Assembly (NCBI GenBank): GCA_963823275.1
Contig: CAWGKW010000001.1
Coordinates: forward strand, 124,001 to 188,000
Length of the DNA: 64,000 nt
From: RHKX01 sp963823275
GTDB taxonomy: Bacteria > Actinomycetota > Thermoleophilia > Solirubrobacterales > 70-9
Reading direction: 5' to 3'
Part shown: piece after piece, positions 7,074 to 16,037 of the stretch
Layout: every line of letters starts with the position of its first letter
Position numbering within the stretch: position 1 is the first letter of the stretch
Translations under genes and position numbers: made by a program
The notes under the pieces: model-generated
Database searches by the model: none
The model's input: only the letters and a program-made list of their open reading frames with translations
Told to the model about the DNA's origin: nothing

Positions 7074-9874
7074 CAGACCTTCACGACCCATGCCTCACCT
7101 CCGTTCAGCGTTGCCTCGGTTTCATCTGTCAAGTCGGTCCCAGCCGCCGCCTCCCAGGGCTCCCAGCTCAGGTCGCGACGGAGGCGGGCCCACGGGTCCG
7201 CGGGTCGCTCGCGGCCGCACATCGCAACCCAGCCCCCGCCCAGCATCTCCTCGAGGATCGCGTTGCGGGCGATGATCGATGAGATGCGCTCGAGCGGCGC
7301 CTGCACCGCCGCCAGCAGGCGCATGGGCTCGTGGTAGGGCCGCGTGCCGTCGAGGACGCTCTGGCGCGGAAGGCCGATGCGGAGGTCACCGCCGGGGCCG
7401 CTCTGGACGCCGTGGAGGCCGACGACGTTGTGCAGGGTCTTGTCGCCTGCTCCGAAGCGATCCGGGTCGACCGTCGAGAAGTAGTACTGGAGGTTGATCC
7501 ACTCGGCCACCACCAGCGGTGCGGTGAGGATCGTCTCGAGGGCGCTGCCGTCCGGGTCGACCTCAGCGCGGTATGAGTGCAGAAAGGTGCGGCACTCGAG
7601 GTCGAGGCCGGCGCTCATCGATCGCGGTCCGATGATGAATGCCGCGTTCTTGGCCAGGCCCCATTCCGGGCGCACCTGAGCCCAATCGAGACTCCGCCGC
7701 CGGGCCGCTCGACCTGCCGCGCGACCCTCTCCGCCGGGCAGTCGATCGAGCCGCTCGGCGGCGAGTTGCTCGCCCGCGTGGGCCAGATCTCGCTCGAGCC
7801 CGAGCAGGCCGGAGCGATGCGTCAGCGGGACCTGCTCGCGATCGAAGATCTCCACCCGATCGCGGGTCGTGTCGTGCAGGCCGGCGATGAACCAGGTGTC
7901 GGCCGGAATCTCGATGCCGGCCTTTGCCAGCTCCTCCCGGACCGCCCCGGAGTTGAGCAGGGCCGCCGCCACCCTCGCGTTGGGACCACCCTGGTTGCCC
8001 CCACACGCGCCACAATCCAGTGAGGAGCGGTAGGGGTTGTTGGCGGTCGTGCTGCCGTGGCCGCAGAGCAGGACCAGCGGCGCGAAGTTCTCGGTCAGCC
8101 CCATCATGGTCAGAGCCACCTGTGCCCATTGGATCTGCTCCGCCTCGCTCAGCCCAAGGGCTCCGATCCCCTCGACCCGCTCGCGGTGGCCGCGGGGCGA
8201 GAGTTCCTCGGTTCGAAGCGAGCTCGTCAGCTCCTCCCAGCGTCGCCTGGAGCACCCCGGCGGCCGCTCGGGAGCGGCTCCCGCTTCAATGACATGGGCG
8301 CGCAGGCGCTCGATGTCTGGATCGGAGAGGCGGCGCGCCCTGCGACCGAGATGGACTTCCGCGAGGCGGTGGATGATCTCGCGCTCGAGCTCCGCCGCCC
8401 GAGCCTCCGCCTGCTCCCGGGTCGGCCGATTGATCACGGGCTGGGTCGGCGGGGGTGGATCGGCAAGGCCGAATGGAGCCCTGAGGGCACCGGGGGCGAA
8501 CGTGCGAGCTGCGGCAACCGGTCCGAATGCCCAGCCGGCGAGTTCGGCGAGGGCGAACTTCGAGGAGAGGTCGTTCTTGACCTGGTGGAAGGTCTCGATC
8601 GAAGCCGCCTCCGTTCGGCGATCCGAGATCCAGCGAGACGCATCCGCTTCAGCGCCCGCGAGGGGCAGCTCCGTCGTGTCGCTGCTGGGCGCGATCAGGA
8701 CCGGGCACTGCGCGGTCCCGGCGGTGGCTCCCAGTCCACGATGGCGGATCGCGAGGCCGAAGAACCCCGCAAAGCCGAGCGTCTCGTAGCTCCCGCAGGC
8801 CTCGAGATGGCGTCTGATCCCCTCGGAGCGGGCATCGATGCAGAACACGGCCTGCGCGGCCGGGCGGACGCCGGGGAGTGGAGCCGGGGGGCGGGCGAGG
8901 CGGCTCAGAAGCCGGTCGCGGTAGTGCCACTCGTAGGCATCGAGCCAGATCGCCAGCCGCTCGCCGGCGCTCATTGAGCCGGTGGCCTGCTCAGGTTGCG
9001 GTCGACTCGGACTGACGACCCGCTCGCTCTCGGAATCCGGCCCTGGAGTCAACGCAGACTCGTAGAAGGTCACGATCGCCAGGTAGTCCACGAGGTCGAT
9101 CGGGTGTTGGGGTCGCTCCGGCCGCGCGGCGAGCCAGCGGATTGCGCTCGCCCACCCGGGGCGCCGACCAAGCAGCCGCCGCAGGAACGGGACGCGATCG
9201 CGTCCGGTGATGGCGAGCCGTAGGAGTGACTGCTCGAGTGCGTCCTCTGGGGCGTCGGGTAGACCCTGGGCTGCTGGACGCAGATCGCCGGCGCCAAGGC
9301 GACGAGCTGTCGCGTCCTCGCTCGCCAGCGCTCGCCAGCATCGGTAGAAGCCAAGTTCACGGTCCGGCATCGACCAGACCGATTGCCCACGATCGAGGAA
9401 GGCGGCACACCACCTGGCCATTTCGGCGTCGATCGCGTCGGCACGGCCGCCTCCGTCCGAGCGGTCGGCTCGCTCGCAGGGCGTCAGTACACGGGGATAC
9501 GCGCCCTGAGGCTGCGGGGCGATGGGTTCGAGCCGCAGATCCTCGAAGAGACCGTCGAGCTGGCCGGGGGCTTTCGGGAGGCGTCCGTCCCGGGTGGCCC
9601 GGACGAGCGCCTCTCGCAGGTCGGCGTCGGTGATCCGGCCGCTCGCGTGAGCCGCCGCGAACCACTCATCGTCCCAATAGCCGCGGGTCTGAAGTGCCTC
9701 CCCGGCGATCTCGATCGCCCCCTCGAAGGGGCGGTCGGTGAGGTTTCCAAGCGGATTCACCGCGATGAACGAATCGATCGGCCAGAGGGGAAAGAGCACA
9801 TCGGCAGCCTGGTCCACCTCGGCTCTGAGGCTGGCCCTGCCCCCGAACTTGAAGTCCCCATCCGGAGCCCTCAT
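7073..9874 (-). CDS. dabA: DabA (DUF2309), carbonic-anhydrase-like subunit of the DAC inorganic-carbon pump
   Basis: The protein has 933 residues, in the family's usual range, and reads without a break. In the DAC system DabA sits on the cytoplasmic face, binds the membrane subunit DabB and captures CO2 as bicarbonate. The beta-carbonic-anhydrase-like zinc site is visible: VFCIDARSEG supplies Cys and Asp, and LLCGHGSTT with LDCGACGGNQGG supply His and Cys. Other family blocks are FIAVNPLGNLTDRPF near the start and NLQYYFSTVDPDRFG near the end. The ATG at 9874 overlaps the dabB stop (ATGA), and the gene runs into the PII-like gene by TGATG, so three proteins are translationally coupled. Confidence 0.92.
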   Translation of the reverse strand: MRAPDGDFKFGGRASLRAEVDQAADVLFPLWPIDSFIAVNPLGNLTDRPFEGAIEIAGEALQTRGYWDDEWFAAAHASGRITDADLREALVRATRDGRLPKAPGQLDGLFEDLRLEPIAPQPQGAYPRVLTPCERADRSDGGGRADAIDAEMARWCAAFLDRGQSVWSMPDRELGFYRCWRALASEDATARRLGAGDLRPAAQGLPDAPEDALEQSLLRLAITGRDRVPFLRRLLGRRPGWASAIRWLAARPERPQHPIDLVDYLAIVTFYESALTPGPDSESERVVSPSRPQPEQATGSMSAGERLAIWLDAYEWHYRDRLLSRLARPPAPLPGVRPAAQAVFCIDARSEGIRRHLEACGSYETLGFAGFFGLAIRHRGLGATAGTAQCPVLIAPSSDTTELPLAGAEADASRWISDRRTEAASIETFHQVKNDLSSKFALAELAGWAFGPVAAARTFAPGALRAPFGLADPPPPTQPVINRPTREQAEARAAELEREIIHRLAEVHLGRRARRLSDPDIERLRAHVIEAGAAPERPPGCSRRRWEELTSSLRTEELSPRGHRERVEGIGALGLSEAEQIQWAQVALTMMGLTENFAPLVLLCGHGSTTANNPYRSSLDCGACGGNQGGPNARVAAALLNSGAVREELAKAGIEIPADTWFIAGLHDTTRDRVEIFDREQVPLTHRSGLLGLERDLAHAGEQLAAERLDRLPGGEGRAAGRAARRRSLDWAQVRPEWGLAKNAAFIIGPRSMSAGLDLECRTFLHSYRAEVDPDGSALETILTAPLVVAEWINLQYYFSTVDPDRFGAGDKTLHNVVGLHGVQSGPGGDLRIGLPRQSVLDGTRPYHEPMRLLAAVQAPLERISSIIARNAILEEMLGGGWVAMCGRERPADPWARLRRDLSWEPWEAAAGTDLTDETEATLNGGEAWVVKV

Positions 9875-11459
9875 GGTGCCGCCTTGATCGGGGTGTGGCC
9901 GGCTCTGGCCCCGCGGCCACCCAGCCACCGCGACGGTTCCAGGGCCGGCCCTCGCGGCGGCCACGACCCGGCGCTCAGCGCCCGCGCATAGGCACGACGC
10001 TGAAGGGCGCCGATCCGGCCCGTGGGCGCACCGGGCCTGACCGTTGCCGCCGCGAGCCAGCGCATTGCGGTCGCCGCGAGGGCGATTGCGAGAACCGGGG
10101 CCAGCAGGAGTCCCGGGATGACCGCGTCACCCGGGGTGGGTAGATCTGCGGCGAGAAGAGCCTTGGTTGCCTCGAGCAACCCGACGTAGGCGAAGGAGGC
10201 GGCGGCAAGGGCGCCGAGGGCCGGCATCCGGGCGCCGCCTGACGGCTCGCGGGTGCGCAGCCACCACCAGCTTGCCTGGGCAGCGCTCGCCCAGGCGAAC
10301 AGCAACAGGACGACCCCCCCTGGGGATGTCAGAGCGCCGGCGAGATCACGGCAACCGCCAGGGAGAGCAGGGCGATCGGCATCACGACCGACAGGATGGC
10401 CTGGCGTACGGCCCGCGCACCGCGGGCGGGTGGGATCACCGAGTGAGGGGCGCCGGCGATCTGACGGCTCTCGTCGATCGCCGACCCCGAACCCAGAAAC
10501 AGCGTCGCCTTGTACATCCCGTGGGCGACCAGATGGAAGATCGCCGCCCCGAAGGCTCCCATGGCGCACGCCAGGAGCATGAACGCCATCTGCCCTCGCG
10601 TCGAAAGTGCCAGGGCACCCTTGACGTCGGGGCGAGCGATCATCAGCGAGGTGGCGTTCAGCATGCTGAACGCGGCGACCGCGAAGAGCAGCCCCATGGC
10701 GATCCGGGAGTCGGTTACGAGCGGGGCGGTCGCGATCAGCAGCACGGCACCGGCGTTGACGATGCCCGCATGAAGCAGGGCCGAGACCGGGGTGGGGGCG
10801 GCGACGGTCTGCGTGAGCCAGGAGCCGAAGGGAGCCTGCGCACAGCGTCCCAGCGCCGCACACACGATCAGCAGCGATGCGACCGAGGCAGCGTCGAAGC
10901 CGGCGACGCTCGCGGCCGATAGCTCATCCGCTGCCCCGTCGAGACCCCCCAGGGGGACGTTGCCTGCGACGGCGGTGACGATGACCGCGGCTCCGAGCAG
11001 GCAGGCGTCGGCTGCGCCCAGGCTGAGCAGCGCCCGCGGCAGCGCCCTCCGCGCTCCGGGAAGCTCGAGGCGGTGCGCCAGCAGCTGAGCGAGGGCGATA
11101 CTGGTCAGAATCCAGGCTGCGACGAGGACGATCAGGGTGCCGGCGGCGGCGACGATGCCGCTCGCCAGGGTGGCCGCGAGGATGAGCCAGGCGAGCCGCC
11201 GGGGTCTCGGATCGTCGACCGCGTAGCGGCTTGAAAAGGACCCCACCACCAGCCCCAGGCCCGTGATCAGCACGAGCAGGATCGACGAGAGCGTCGTCAG
11301 GCTCAGTCCGACTGCAGGACCATCACCGATGCCGATCACGAAGCTGCCCGCGGTCGATGAGACGACCAGCGCGGCGACGGCGAGCGCGAGACACAGGGCG
11401 TGTGATCGCCAGTGGCGCGCCGATCGTGGCCGGCATTGCCGCCGACAGGCCTTCGCCAA
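9871..11459 (-). CDS. dabB: DabB, NuoL/MrpA-like membrane subunit of the DAC pump, apparent frameshift
   Basis: This polytopic membrane protein is related to the proton-translocating subunits NuoL/MrpA. It shows many hydrophobic helices, the antiporter core APFGSWLTQTVAAPTPVSALLH split around conserved residues, and HAGIVNAGAVLL and FHLVAHGMYKATLFLGSG, including the conserved Lys and His. Near 10330 the first frame stops after ISPA and the adjacent frame continues as LTSPGGVVLLLFAWAS through three more hydrophobic segments to the stop overlapping dabA. A C7 run lies at 10314-10320. The start is uncertain. TTG 11459 is in frame, but ATG 11514 (MTEGEVDPPVNVV) in another frame may be the true start if a base is missing near 11430. 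It likely uses cation flow to drive CO2 hydration by DabA. Confidence 0.82.
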
Positions 11460-11530
11460 CGCGCCCTCTCCGCGAAACGACGTTCACCGGTGGATCCACT
11501 TCTCCCTCTGTCATAGACTTCATAGTATCG

Positions 11531-11542
11531 GTGTTATAACAC
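11531..11542. promoter_or_regulatory. 12-bp perfect palindrome between dabB and the winged-helix gene, candidate operator
   Basis: GTGTTATAACAC is a perfect inverted repeat in an unusually AT-rich stretch (about 11515-11570) in an otherwise very GC-rich window. It lies between the divergent dab operon and the winged-helix gene at 11609. Size and symmetry suit a dimeric regulator, and the small DNA-binding protein encoded next door is the obvious candidate. Binding is inferred from position only. Confidence 0.4.
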
Positions 11543-11608
11543 ATATATTCCAAAATAGATATCAGAGGTTGTAACGGACGCGCTCGCGCCTGTAGCTTCC
11601 CGACGGCA

Positions 11609-11930
11609 ATGCACGCCGACTGGACCTTTCTGACCAACCATGCACACGTGCTGATCTGCCTCGCCCGCAATCCCGGATTCCCTCCTCCGTGAGGTCGCAG
11701 TGGAGGTCGGGATCACCGAGGGGGCGACCCAGAGGATCGTGGCCGACCTCGTCGAGGAGGGCTACCTGCGGCGGATCAAGGTCGGGCGACGCAATCGCTA
11801 CGAGCTCCACGGGGAGCTGCCGCTCCGCCATCCGCTGGAGCGCGATCACGTGATCGGCGAGATCCTCTCGATCGTCGCGGCGCCGCCTCCCGCGGCGGCC
11901 GGTCGGCCCCGCCGGGCCTCAGCCGACTGA
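11609..11930 (+). CDS. Small winged helix-turn-helix regulator, apparent frameshift
   Basis: The opening MHADWTFLTNHAHVLICLARNP is followed, after a frame change at about 11671, by SLLREVAVEVGITEGATQR, IVADLVEEGYLRR and VGRRNRYELH. This is a MarR/ArsR-like winged helix: helix 2 with VGITEGATQRI, the recognition helix, then the wing RVGRRNRYE. Joined it is about 106 residues, matching a small DNA-binding family common in actinobacteria with the same TFLTNHAHVL opening. It is transcribed divergently from dabB and converges with the TerC-family gene, overlapping its end by 12 nt. Autoregulation and control of the dab-pur cluster are plausible. Confidence 0.68.
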
Positions 11931-12863
11931 GACCCCGGGTTCGATCTCACCCCGCTTGCGGATCAGCGATGCGACGACCCCGGTGATCAACACGAGTGCG
12001 ATCACCGGGAGCGTGATCTCCGGGCCGATCTTCCCGAGCCAGTAGGAGGCGGCCATCTTCGCCCCGATCACGATCAGCAGAACGGCGAGCGCGGCCTTCA
12101 GGTAGTACAGGCGCTCGACGAGATCGGCAACCAGAAAGAACAGGGGTCGGAGGCCGAGCAGGGCGAACGCGTTCGCCGCGAAGACGATGAAGGCGTCGTC
12201 GGTGATCGCCAGGATCGCGGGCACCGAATCGATCGCGAAGACGATGTCGACGATGATCAGCGAGGTGAGCGCGGCGCCGGCGGCCGTGAGCACCCGCTTG
12301 TCGTTCTCCCGGGTCACCAGGCCCGGATGGTCGTCCTCCTCGGCGATCGGCAAACGGTCGCGAATCCCCTCGACCATCTTCTCCTCCCCGCCGTGGTCGT
12401 GGCGGTGCTGCCAGAGCCGGTACCCGGTCCAGAGCAGGATTGCCGCGAAGACGAGGTTGAGCCAGCTGAAGGCGCCGAGCGCGGCGGCGCCGATGAGGAT
12501 GAAGACCAGCCTGAGGACCAGTGCGCCGATGATCCCGTAGGTGAGCAACCGGTGACGCTGATCGTCGGCGATCGCAAACGCGCCGAAGACCAGCAGAAAG
12601 ACGAATACGTTGTCGAGCGACAGCGACTTCTCGACCAGGTAGCCGGCGAGGTAGGTGCTCGCCTGCTCGGCACCGGAGCCGACCCAGAGCAGGCCGGCGA
12701 AGGCGAACGCGAGGGAGATCCAGAAGATGCTGGCCTTCACGGCCAGCCCGGCGCCCATCACGCCGTTGCGTCCACTCATGAATCGCAGATCGATCGCGAG
12801 CAGCAGGGCGACGGCGGTTATCAGCCCCGACCAGGCCAGGGCCTCGGTGGAGATATCGGGCAT
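11919..12863 (-). CDS. TerC/Alx-family membrane protein, probable manganese exporter
   Basis: The product has 314 residues and about nine hydrophobic segments. The TerC signature is clear: EKSLSLDNVFVFLLVFGAF in the third helix region and DIVFAIDSVPAILAIT later, with the conserved Asp and Asn/Ser residues thought to bind metal. TerC relatives such as Alx, MeeF and MeeY export Mn2+ or metalate exported enzymes. The ATG at 12863 follows AAAGGAACTGATC. A strong candidate Mn2+ riboswitch lies in its leader, which fits the manganese assignment. Its 3' end overlaps the winged-helix gene on the other strand. Confidence 0.88.
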   Translation of the reverse strand: MPDISTEALAWSGLITAVALLLAIDLRFMSGRNGVMGAGLAVKASIFWISLAFAFAGLLWVGSGAEQASTYLAGYLVEKSLSLDNVFVFLLVFGAFAIADDQRHRLLTYGIIGALVLRLVFILIGAAALGAFSWLNLVFAAILLWTGYRLWQHRHDHGGEEKMVEGIRDRLPIAEEDDHPGLVTRENDKRVLTAAGAALTSLIIVDIVFAIDSVPAILAITDDAFIVFAANAFALLGLRPLFFLVADLVERLYYLKAALAVLLIVIGAKMAASYWLGKIGPEITLPVIALVLITGVVASLIRKRGEIEPGVSVG

Positions 12864-12892
12864 TCGGGATCAGTTCCTTTCGTGCGGTTGAC

Positions 12893-12988
12893 TGCGCGAA
12901 GGTTTGATTCGCCCGGAGGCCACGGTCGCCGGGAGCCGGATGGGGCTCCGTGTTGACGAACGACCGTCGTTGAGAACTACTTCCCTTT
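12893..12988 (-). ncRNA. Candidate yybP-ykoY (Mn2+) riboswitch in the TerC-family leader
   Basis: Read on the minus strand, the leader begins with GGGAAGTAG, close to the conserved GGGGAGTAG of the yybP-ykoY aptamer. It then has CGTCAACACGGAGCC pairing with GGCTCCCGGCGACC, and ends with GCGAATCAAACCTTCGC. The order of a docking loop, a GTCAACAC-containing arm and a closing GGCGA-type arm matches this Mn2+-sensing class, which most often precedes TerC/Alx or MntP genes. The TAG of the first element is also the stop codon of the upstream hydrolase gene, so translation of that gene ends inside the aptamer. The class is a judgement by eye. Confidence 0.66.
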
Positions 12989-13849
12989 CGGGACGGGATG
13001 GTAGCGATTGCCCCCTGCCGCCATGTCGCGGCCCGAGCCCGTGCCGGCTTCGGCCGCGGTCAGCGAACTGGCATCGAGCAGGAGTCGGGAGACCAGGTCC
13101 GGGTCGTCCCAGTTCGGAGTGTGGCCCAGGTTCTCGAACTGCAGGTAGCGGGTGCCGGGCGGCCGGCGCTCCGGGCGGGGCGGTGAAACGAGCCGGTCCA
13201 GCTCGCCCCAGATGATCGTCGTCGGGACGTCGATCCGGTCGAGGTCCTCGGCGATGTGGCGGCGCATCTGCTCGTTGGCGGCTTCGTAGCCGGCCGAGTC
13301 GATCCAGGCGGCGATCATCGCCCGACCCTCCGCGACCGGAACCCGTTCGGGGCGCCCGACGCTGGTCTTGAGCATCGCCTCGCGAACGGGGCCGATCCTT
13401 GTCAGGCCCATGATCAGCGGTCGCAGCCTGAGGCCGAGCTTGCGAGCGTCGAGGTTGCGTGGGCCGAGCGGCTTGCGCCAGAGGCCCGCCGGGGAGATCA
13501 GGCAGGTGGAGGCTGCGTCGTCTGCCTTCGCCATCTCGATGGCGACCCAGCCGCCGAGCGAGTTACCGGCGAGGTGGGGGCGCTCGACCCCGATCTCCGC
13601 GCACATTCGTGCCACTGCCGCCCCGAGCGCCCAGGGTGTCGGGGCCTCCGAGAGCGTCGGGCTGTCACCAAAGCCGGGCATGTCGATTGCGATCACGTCC
13701 CGCTCCTCGGCCAGGCGTGCGATCTGAGGTCGCCAGATATGCCGGGTGGCTCCGAGCCCGTGGATCAGGACCAACGACGGCCCCTCCCCGTGTCGCTCGT
13801 AGGCCACGCCGGCTGCATGCTGCGCCGGTTGGCGGCTCGACTCAGCCAT
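12977..13849 (-). CDS. Alpha/beta hydrolase (serine type)
   Basis: The 290-residue product is a cytosolic hydrolase. LVLIHGLGATRHIW is the oxyanion hole, AGNSLGGWVA is the nucleophile elbow with Ser, WGELDRLVSP carries the acid Asp and NLGHTPNWDDPD the catalytic His. There is no signal peptide. Its start codon lies inside the 3' end of the upstream lipoprotein gene (8-nt overlap). Its stop codon TAG is part of the conserved first element of the riboswitch that precedes the TerC-family gene. Substrate is unknown; meta-cleavage hydrolases and esterases share this pattern. Confidence 0.85.
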   Translation of the reverse strand: MAESSRQPAQHAAGVAYERHGEGPSLVLIHGLGATRHIWRPQIARLAEERDVIAIDMPGFGDSPTLSEAPTPWALGAAVARMCAEIGVERPHLAGNSLGGWVAIEMAKADDAASTCLISPAGLWRKPLGPRNLDARKLGLRLRPLIMGLTRIGPVREAMLKTSVGRPERVPVAEGRAMIAAWIDSAGYEAANEQMRRHIAEDLDRIDVPTTIIWGELDRLVSPPRPERRPPGTRYLQFENLGHTPNWDDPDLVSRLLLDASSLTAAEAGTGSGRDMAAGGNRYHPVPKGK

Positions 13850-14324
13850 CGGTCACCTCGAAGGCGCCGGCCAGCGGACCCCCGTCCGGAGAGTCTCGCG
13901 AGATCACGACTCGCCACGTCCCGGGGACGGCGTTCTCGGGGATCATGAAGTCGACCGGCGGCCCCTCCTCGCCGGGCGGAGCGACATAGCCGATCTCGAT
14001 TACCGGGGTCGGCGGAAGCTTGACCTTCTCCCAGCGGCCACCCGCCTGCCGCTCGAGCTCGTAGGCGGCGCCGTAGGTGTATTCCACCTCGGTGCCGTTG
14101 AGAACGGTCGCCTGCATCGCCTCCCCGGGATTGCCTCGCGGCGGGTCGACGACGACGACCAATTGACCGGGCGGGGCGGTTGTGCCTGCGGAGACCGTCG
14201 AAGTCGAGTCCTCGGAGTCACCGCAGGCGCCGAGAACCAGCGCGCCGACCGCAAGCAGCGCGATGGATCCCGCCGCGCCCGAGCGGGTACGAACAGGTCG
14301 TCTCGAAGGTCCACGTCCCACCAT
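13842..14324 (-). CDS. Lipoprotein with bacterial Ig-like domain
   Basis: The 160-residue product starts with a twin-basic region, a hydrophobic stretch and the lipobox LGAC followed by GDSEDS, so Cys near residue 32 would be lipidated. The rest, with GEAMQATVLNGTEVEYTYG, YELERQAGGRWEKV and PENAVPGTWRVV, resembles the small Ig-like domain (Big_14 type) found in exported actinobacterial proteins. The ATG at 14324 is only 9 nt from the divergent ATG at 14334. A longer reading frame runs antisense through the neighbouring gene, but only this final part has coding character. Role unknown. Confidence 0.75.
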   Translation of the reverse strand: MVGRGPSRRPVRTRSGAAGSIALLAVGALVLGACGDSEDSTSTVSAGTTAPPGQLVVVVDPPRGNPGEAMQATVLNGTEVEYTYGAAYELERQAGGRWEKVKLPPTPVIEIGYVAPPGEEGPPVDFMIPENAVPGTWRVVISRDSPDGGPLAGAFEVTDG

Positions 14325-14333
14325 CGCTTCATT

Positions 14334-16037
14334 ATGGCCGTGGTGAGACCGCTGCGACCGATTCTCGCGCTCCTGCTGGCGCTGATCCTCGTTCTGATCC
14401 CGGCCGCCGGAGCCGCGGCCCAGGAAGACCCCGCCCACCAGCCCCCCTTCGGAGACGAACCGCTCGCGCCGCTCGACGGGTTGAGCGACCTGCGGAGCGT
14501 TCCACCGGGATTCGTCCTGACCGGGGCGGAGGCGATCGCGATCGCCGATCAGGCGGCCAACGTCCGTGAGGAACGGGTCGAAAGCCCTGGAATGGAGCCT
14601 GAGGTATCGACCCGGGGCGCCGATCGCTGGCAGGTCGACTACTTCGACGGCGGTACCGCCGTCGCCCAGGCCGTGATCGACGACCGCTCGGCAACCGTGG
14701 TCGAAGCCTGGCGCAATCAGCAGGTCGAGGTGAAGCTCGCGCGCGGTTACGAGGACGCGGTCGCCGGCAACGTCAGCGAGGCCTGGATCTGGATCCCGCT
14801 CTGCATCCTCTTCGTGCTGCCGTTCTTCGACCCGAGGCGCCCCTTTCGGCTGCTGCATCTGGACCTGCTGGTCCTGCTCTCCTTCTCGATCTCGCAGTTC
14901 TTCTTCAACAAGGGGGAGATCGTCTGGTCGGTCCCCCTCGTCTACCCCGTGCTGGGTTACCTCTTCCTGCGAATGCTGATCGCCGGGTTCCGCCCCAGGC
15001 AACGCTCCGGTGCGCTGATCCCGGTGATCGGGGTCCGTTGGCTCGCGATCGCCGCGATTGCGCTTGCGGTCTTCAGGATCGGCATGAACGTGGTCGACTC
15101 GCAGGTGATCGACATCGGCTTCGCTAACGTCGTCGGGGCCGATCGGATCGCCGACGGAGACGGCGTCTACGACGGCCAGTTCACTCCGCTGATCGACCGC
15201 GGCGACTCCTACGGGCCGCTCAGCTACATCTCCTACATCCCCTTCGAGCAGATGCTTCCATGGGACGGCGGACTCGAGAGCCTGCCCGCCGCGCACGCAG
15301 CTGCGATCGTCTTCGACCTGGCCGTCGTCGGGCTCCTGCTGTTGGCGGGGCGACGCCTTCGCGAGGGCGCCGACGGGCGCGATCTCGGGATCGCGCTGGC
15401 CTTCGCCTGGCTCGCCTACCCCTACACCCTCTATGCGCTCGACGCCAACGGCGGCAACGACGCGCTGGTCGCGGCGCTGCTGATTGCGGCGCTGGTCGCG
15501 TTCGCCTCGCCGCTCAAGCGCGGGTTCGCGCTGGCGCTCGCGGCGGCCGTCAAGTTCGGGCCGCTCGCGCTGGCTCCGATGTTCGCCGCCGGTTCGGGGG
15601 AGAGGCGGATCCGTTCGACGCTGATCTTCGGCGCGGTATTCGCGGCGGTCTGGGTGATCGTTCTGTTGCCGCTGCTTCCCGACGGGGGCCTGCGCGAGTT
15701 CTACGACAGGACCTTCGGCTACCAGGCCTCCCGCGGCTCGCCGTTCAGCGTCTGGGGCCTGGAGCCGTCGCTGGGCGGCGTCCAGGACCTCGCTCGCGTC
15801 TTCCCGGTGCTGCTGGGCTCGCTGCTCTTCTTCCTGCCCGGTCGGCGCACGGCGATGCAGGTCGCCGGCCTGGGCGCCGCCGTGCTGATCGCAACCCAGG
15901 TCGGCTCGACGCACTGGTTCTACTTCTTCATCCTCTGGTGGGCGCCCTACGTTCTGATCAACGTCTTCGCCACCCAGGAGCGGATCACGCGGGACTCAGG
16001 CGCTGATCGTCGTCCGCAGCTCGCCGAGCTCGGGTGA
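14334..16037 (+). CDS. Polytopic membrane glycosyltransferase-like protein (GT87/DUF2029-like)
   Basis: The 567-residue product has a signal-like N-terminus ending GAAAQ, an extracytoplasmic domain of about 130 residues (GAEAIAIADQAANV, PepSY-like), then about eleven membrane helices. The loop after the early helices reads DGVYDGQFTPLIDRGDSYGP, with acidic residues placed as in GT-C transferases of the GT87 type, and GGNDALVAALLIAALV occurs further on. Such enzymes move sugars from polyprenyl phosphates to glycans outside the membrane. ATG 14334 has no obvious ribosome-binding site. The 3' end overlaps the convergent FAH gene by 42 nt. The donor and product cannot be predicted. Confidence 0.7.
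   Translation: MAVVRPLRPILALLLALILVLIPAAGAAAQEDPAHQPPFGDEPLAPLDGLSDLRSVPPGFVLTGAEAIAIADQAANVREERVESPGMEPEVSTRGADRWQVDYFDGGTAVAQAVIDDRSATVVEAWRNQQVEVKLARGYEDAVAGNVSEAWIWIPLCILFVLPFFDPRRPFRLLHLDLLVLLSFSISQFFFNKGEIVWSVPLVYPVLGYLFLRMLIAGFRPRQRSGALIPVIGVRWLAIAAIALAVFRIGMNVVDSQVIDIGFANVVGADRIADGDGVYDGQFTPLIDRGDSYGPLSYISYIPFEQMLPWDGGLESLPAAHAAAIVFDLAVVGLLLLAGRRLREGADGRDLGIALAFAWLAYPYTLYALDANGGNDALVAALLIAALVAFASPLKRGFALALAAAVKFGPLALAPMFAAGSGERRIRSTLIFGAVFAAVWVIVLLPLLPDGGLREFYDRTFGYQASRGSPFSVWGLEPSLGGVQDLARVFPVLLGSLLFFLPGRRTAMQVAGLGAAVLIATQVGSTHWFYFFILWWAPYVLINVFATQERITRDSGADRRPQLAELG

Noticed and set aside
13842..15914. A 690-codon open frame on the minus strand through the glycosyltransferase gene
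   Set aside because: Only the last 160 codons (from 14324) look like protein, with signal peptide and Ig-like domain. The rest is antisense to a well-supported membrane protein and has the Arg/Asp/Glu-rich composition of a GC-driven shadow.
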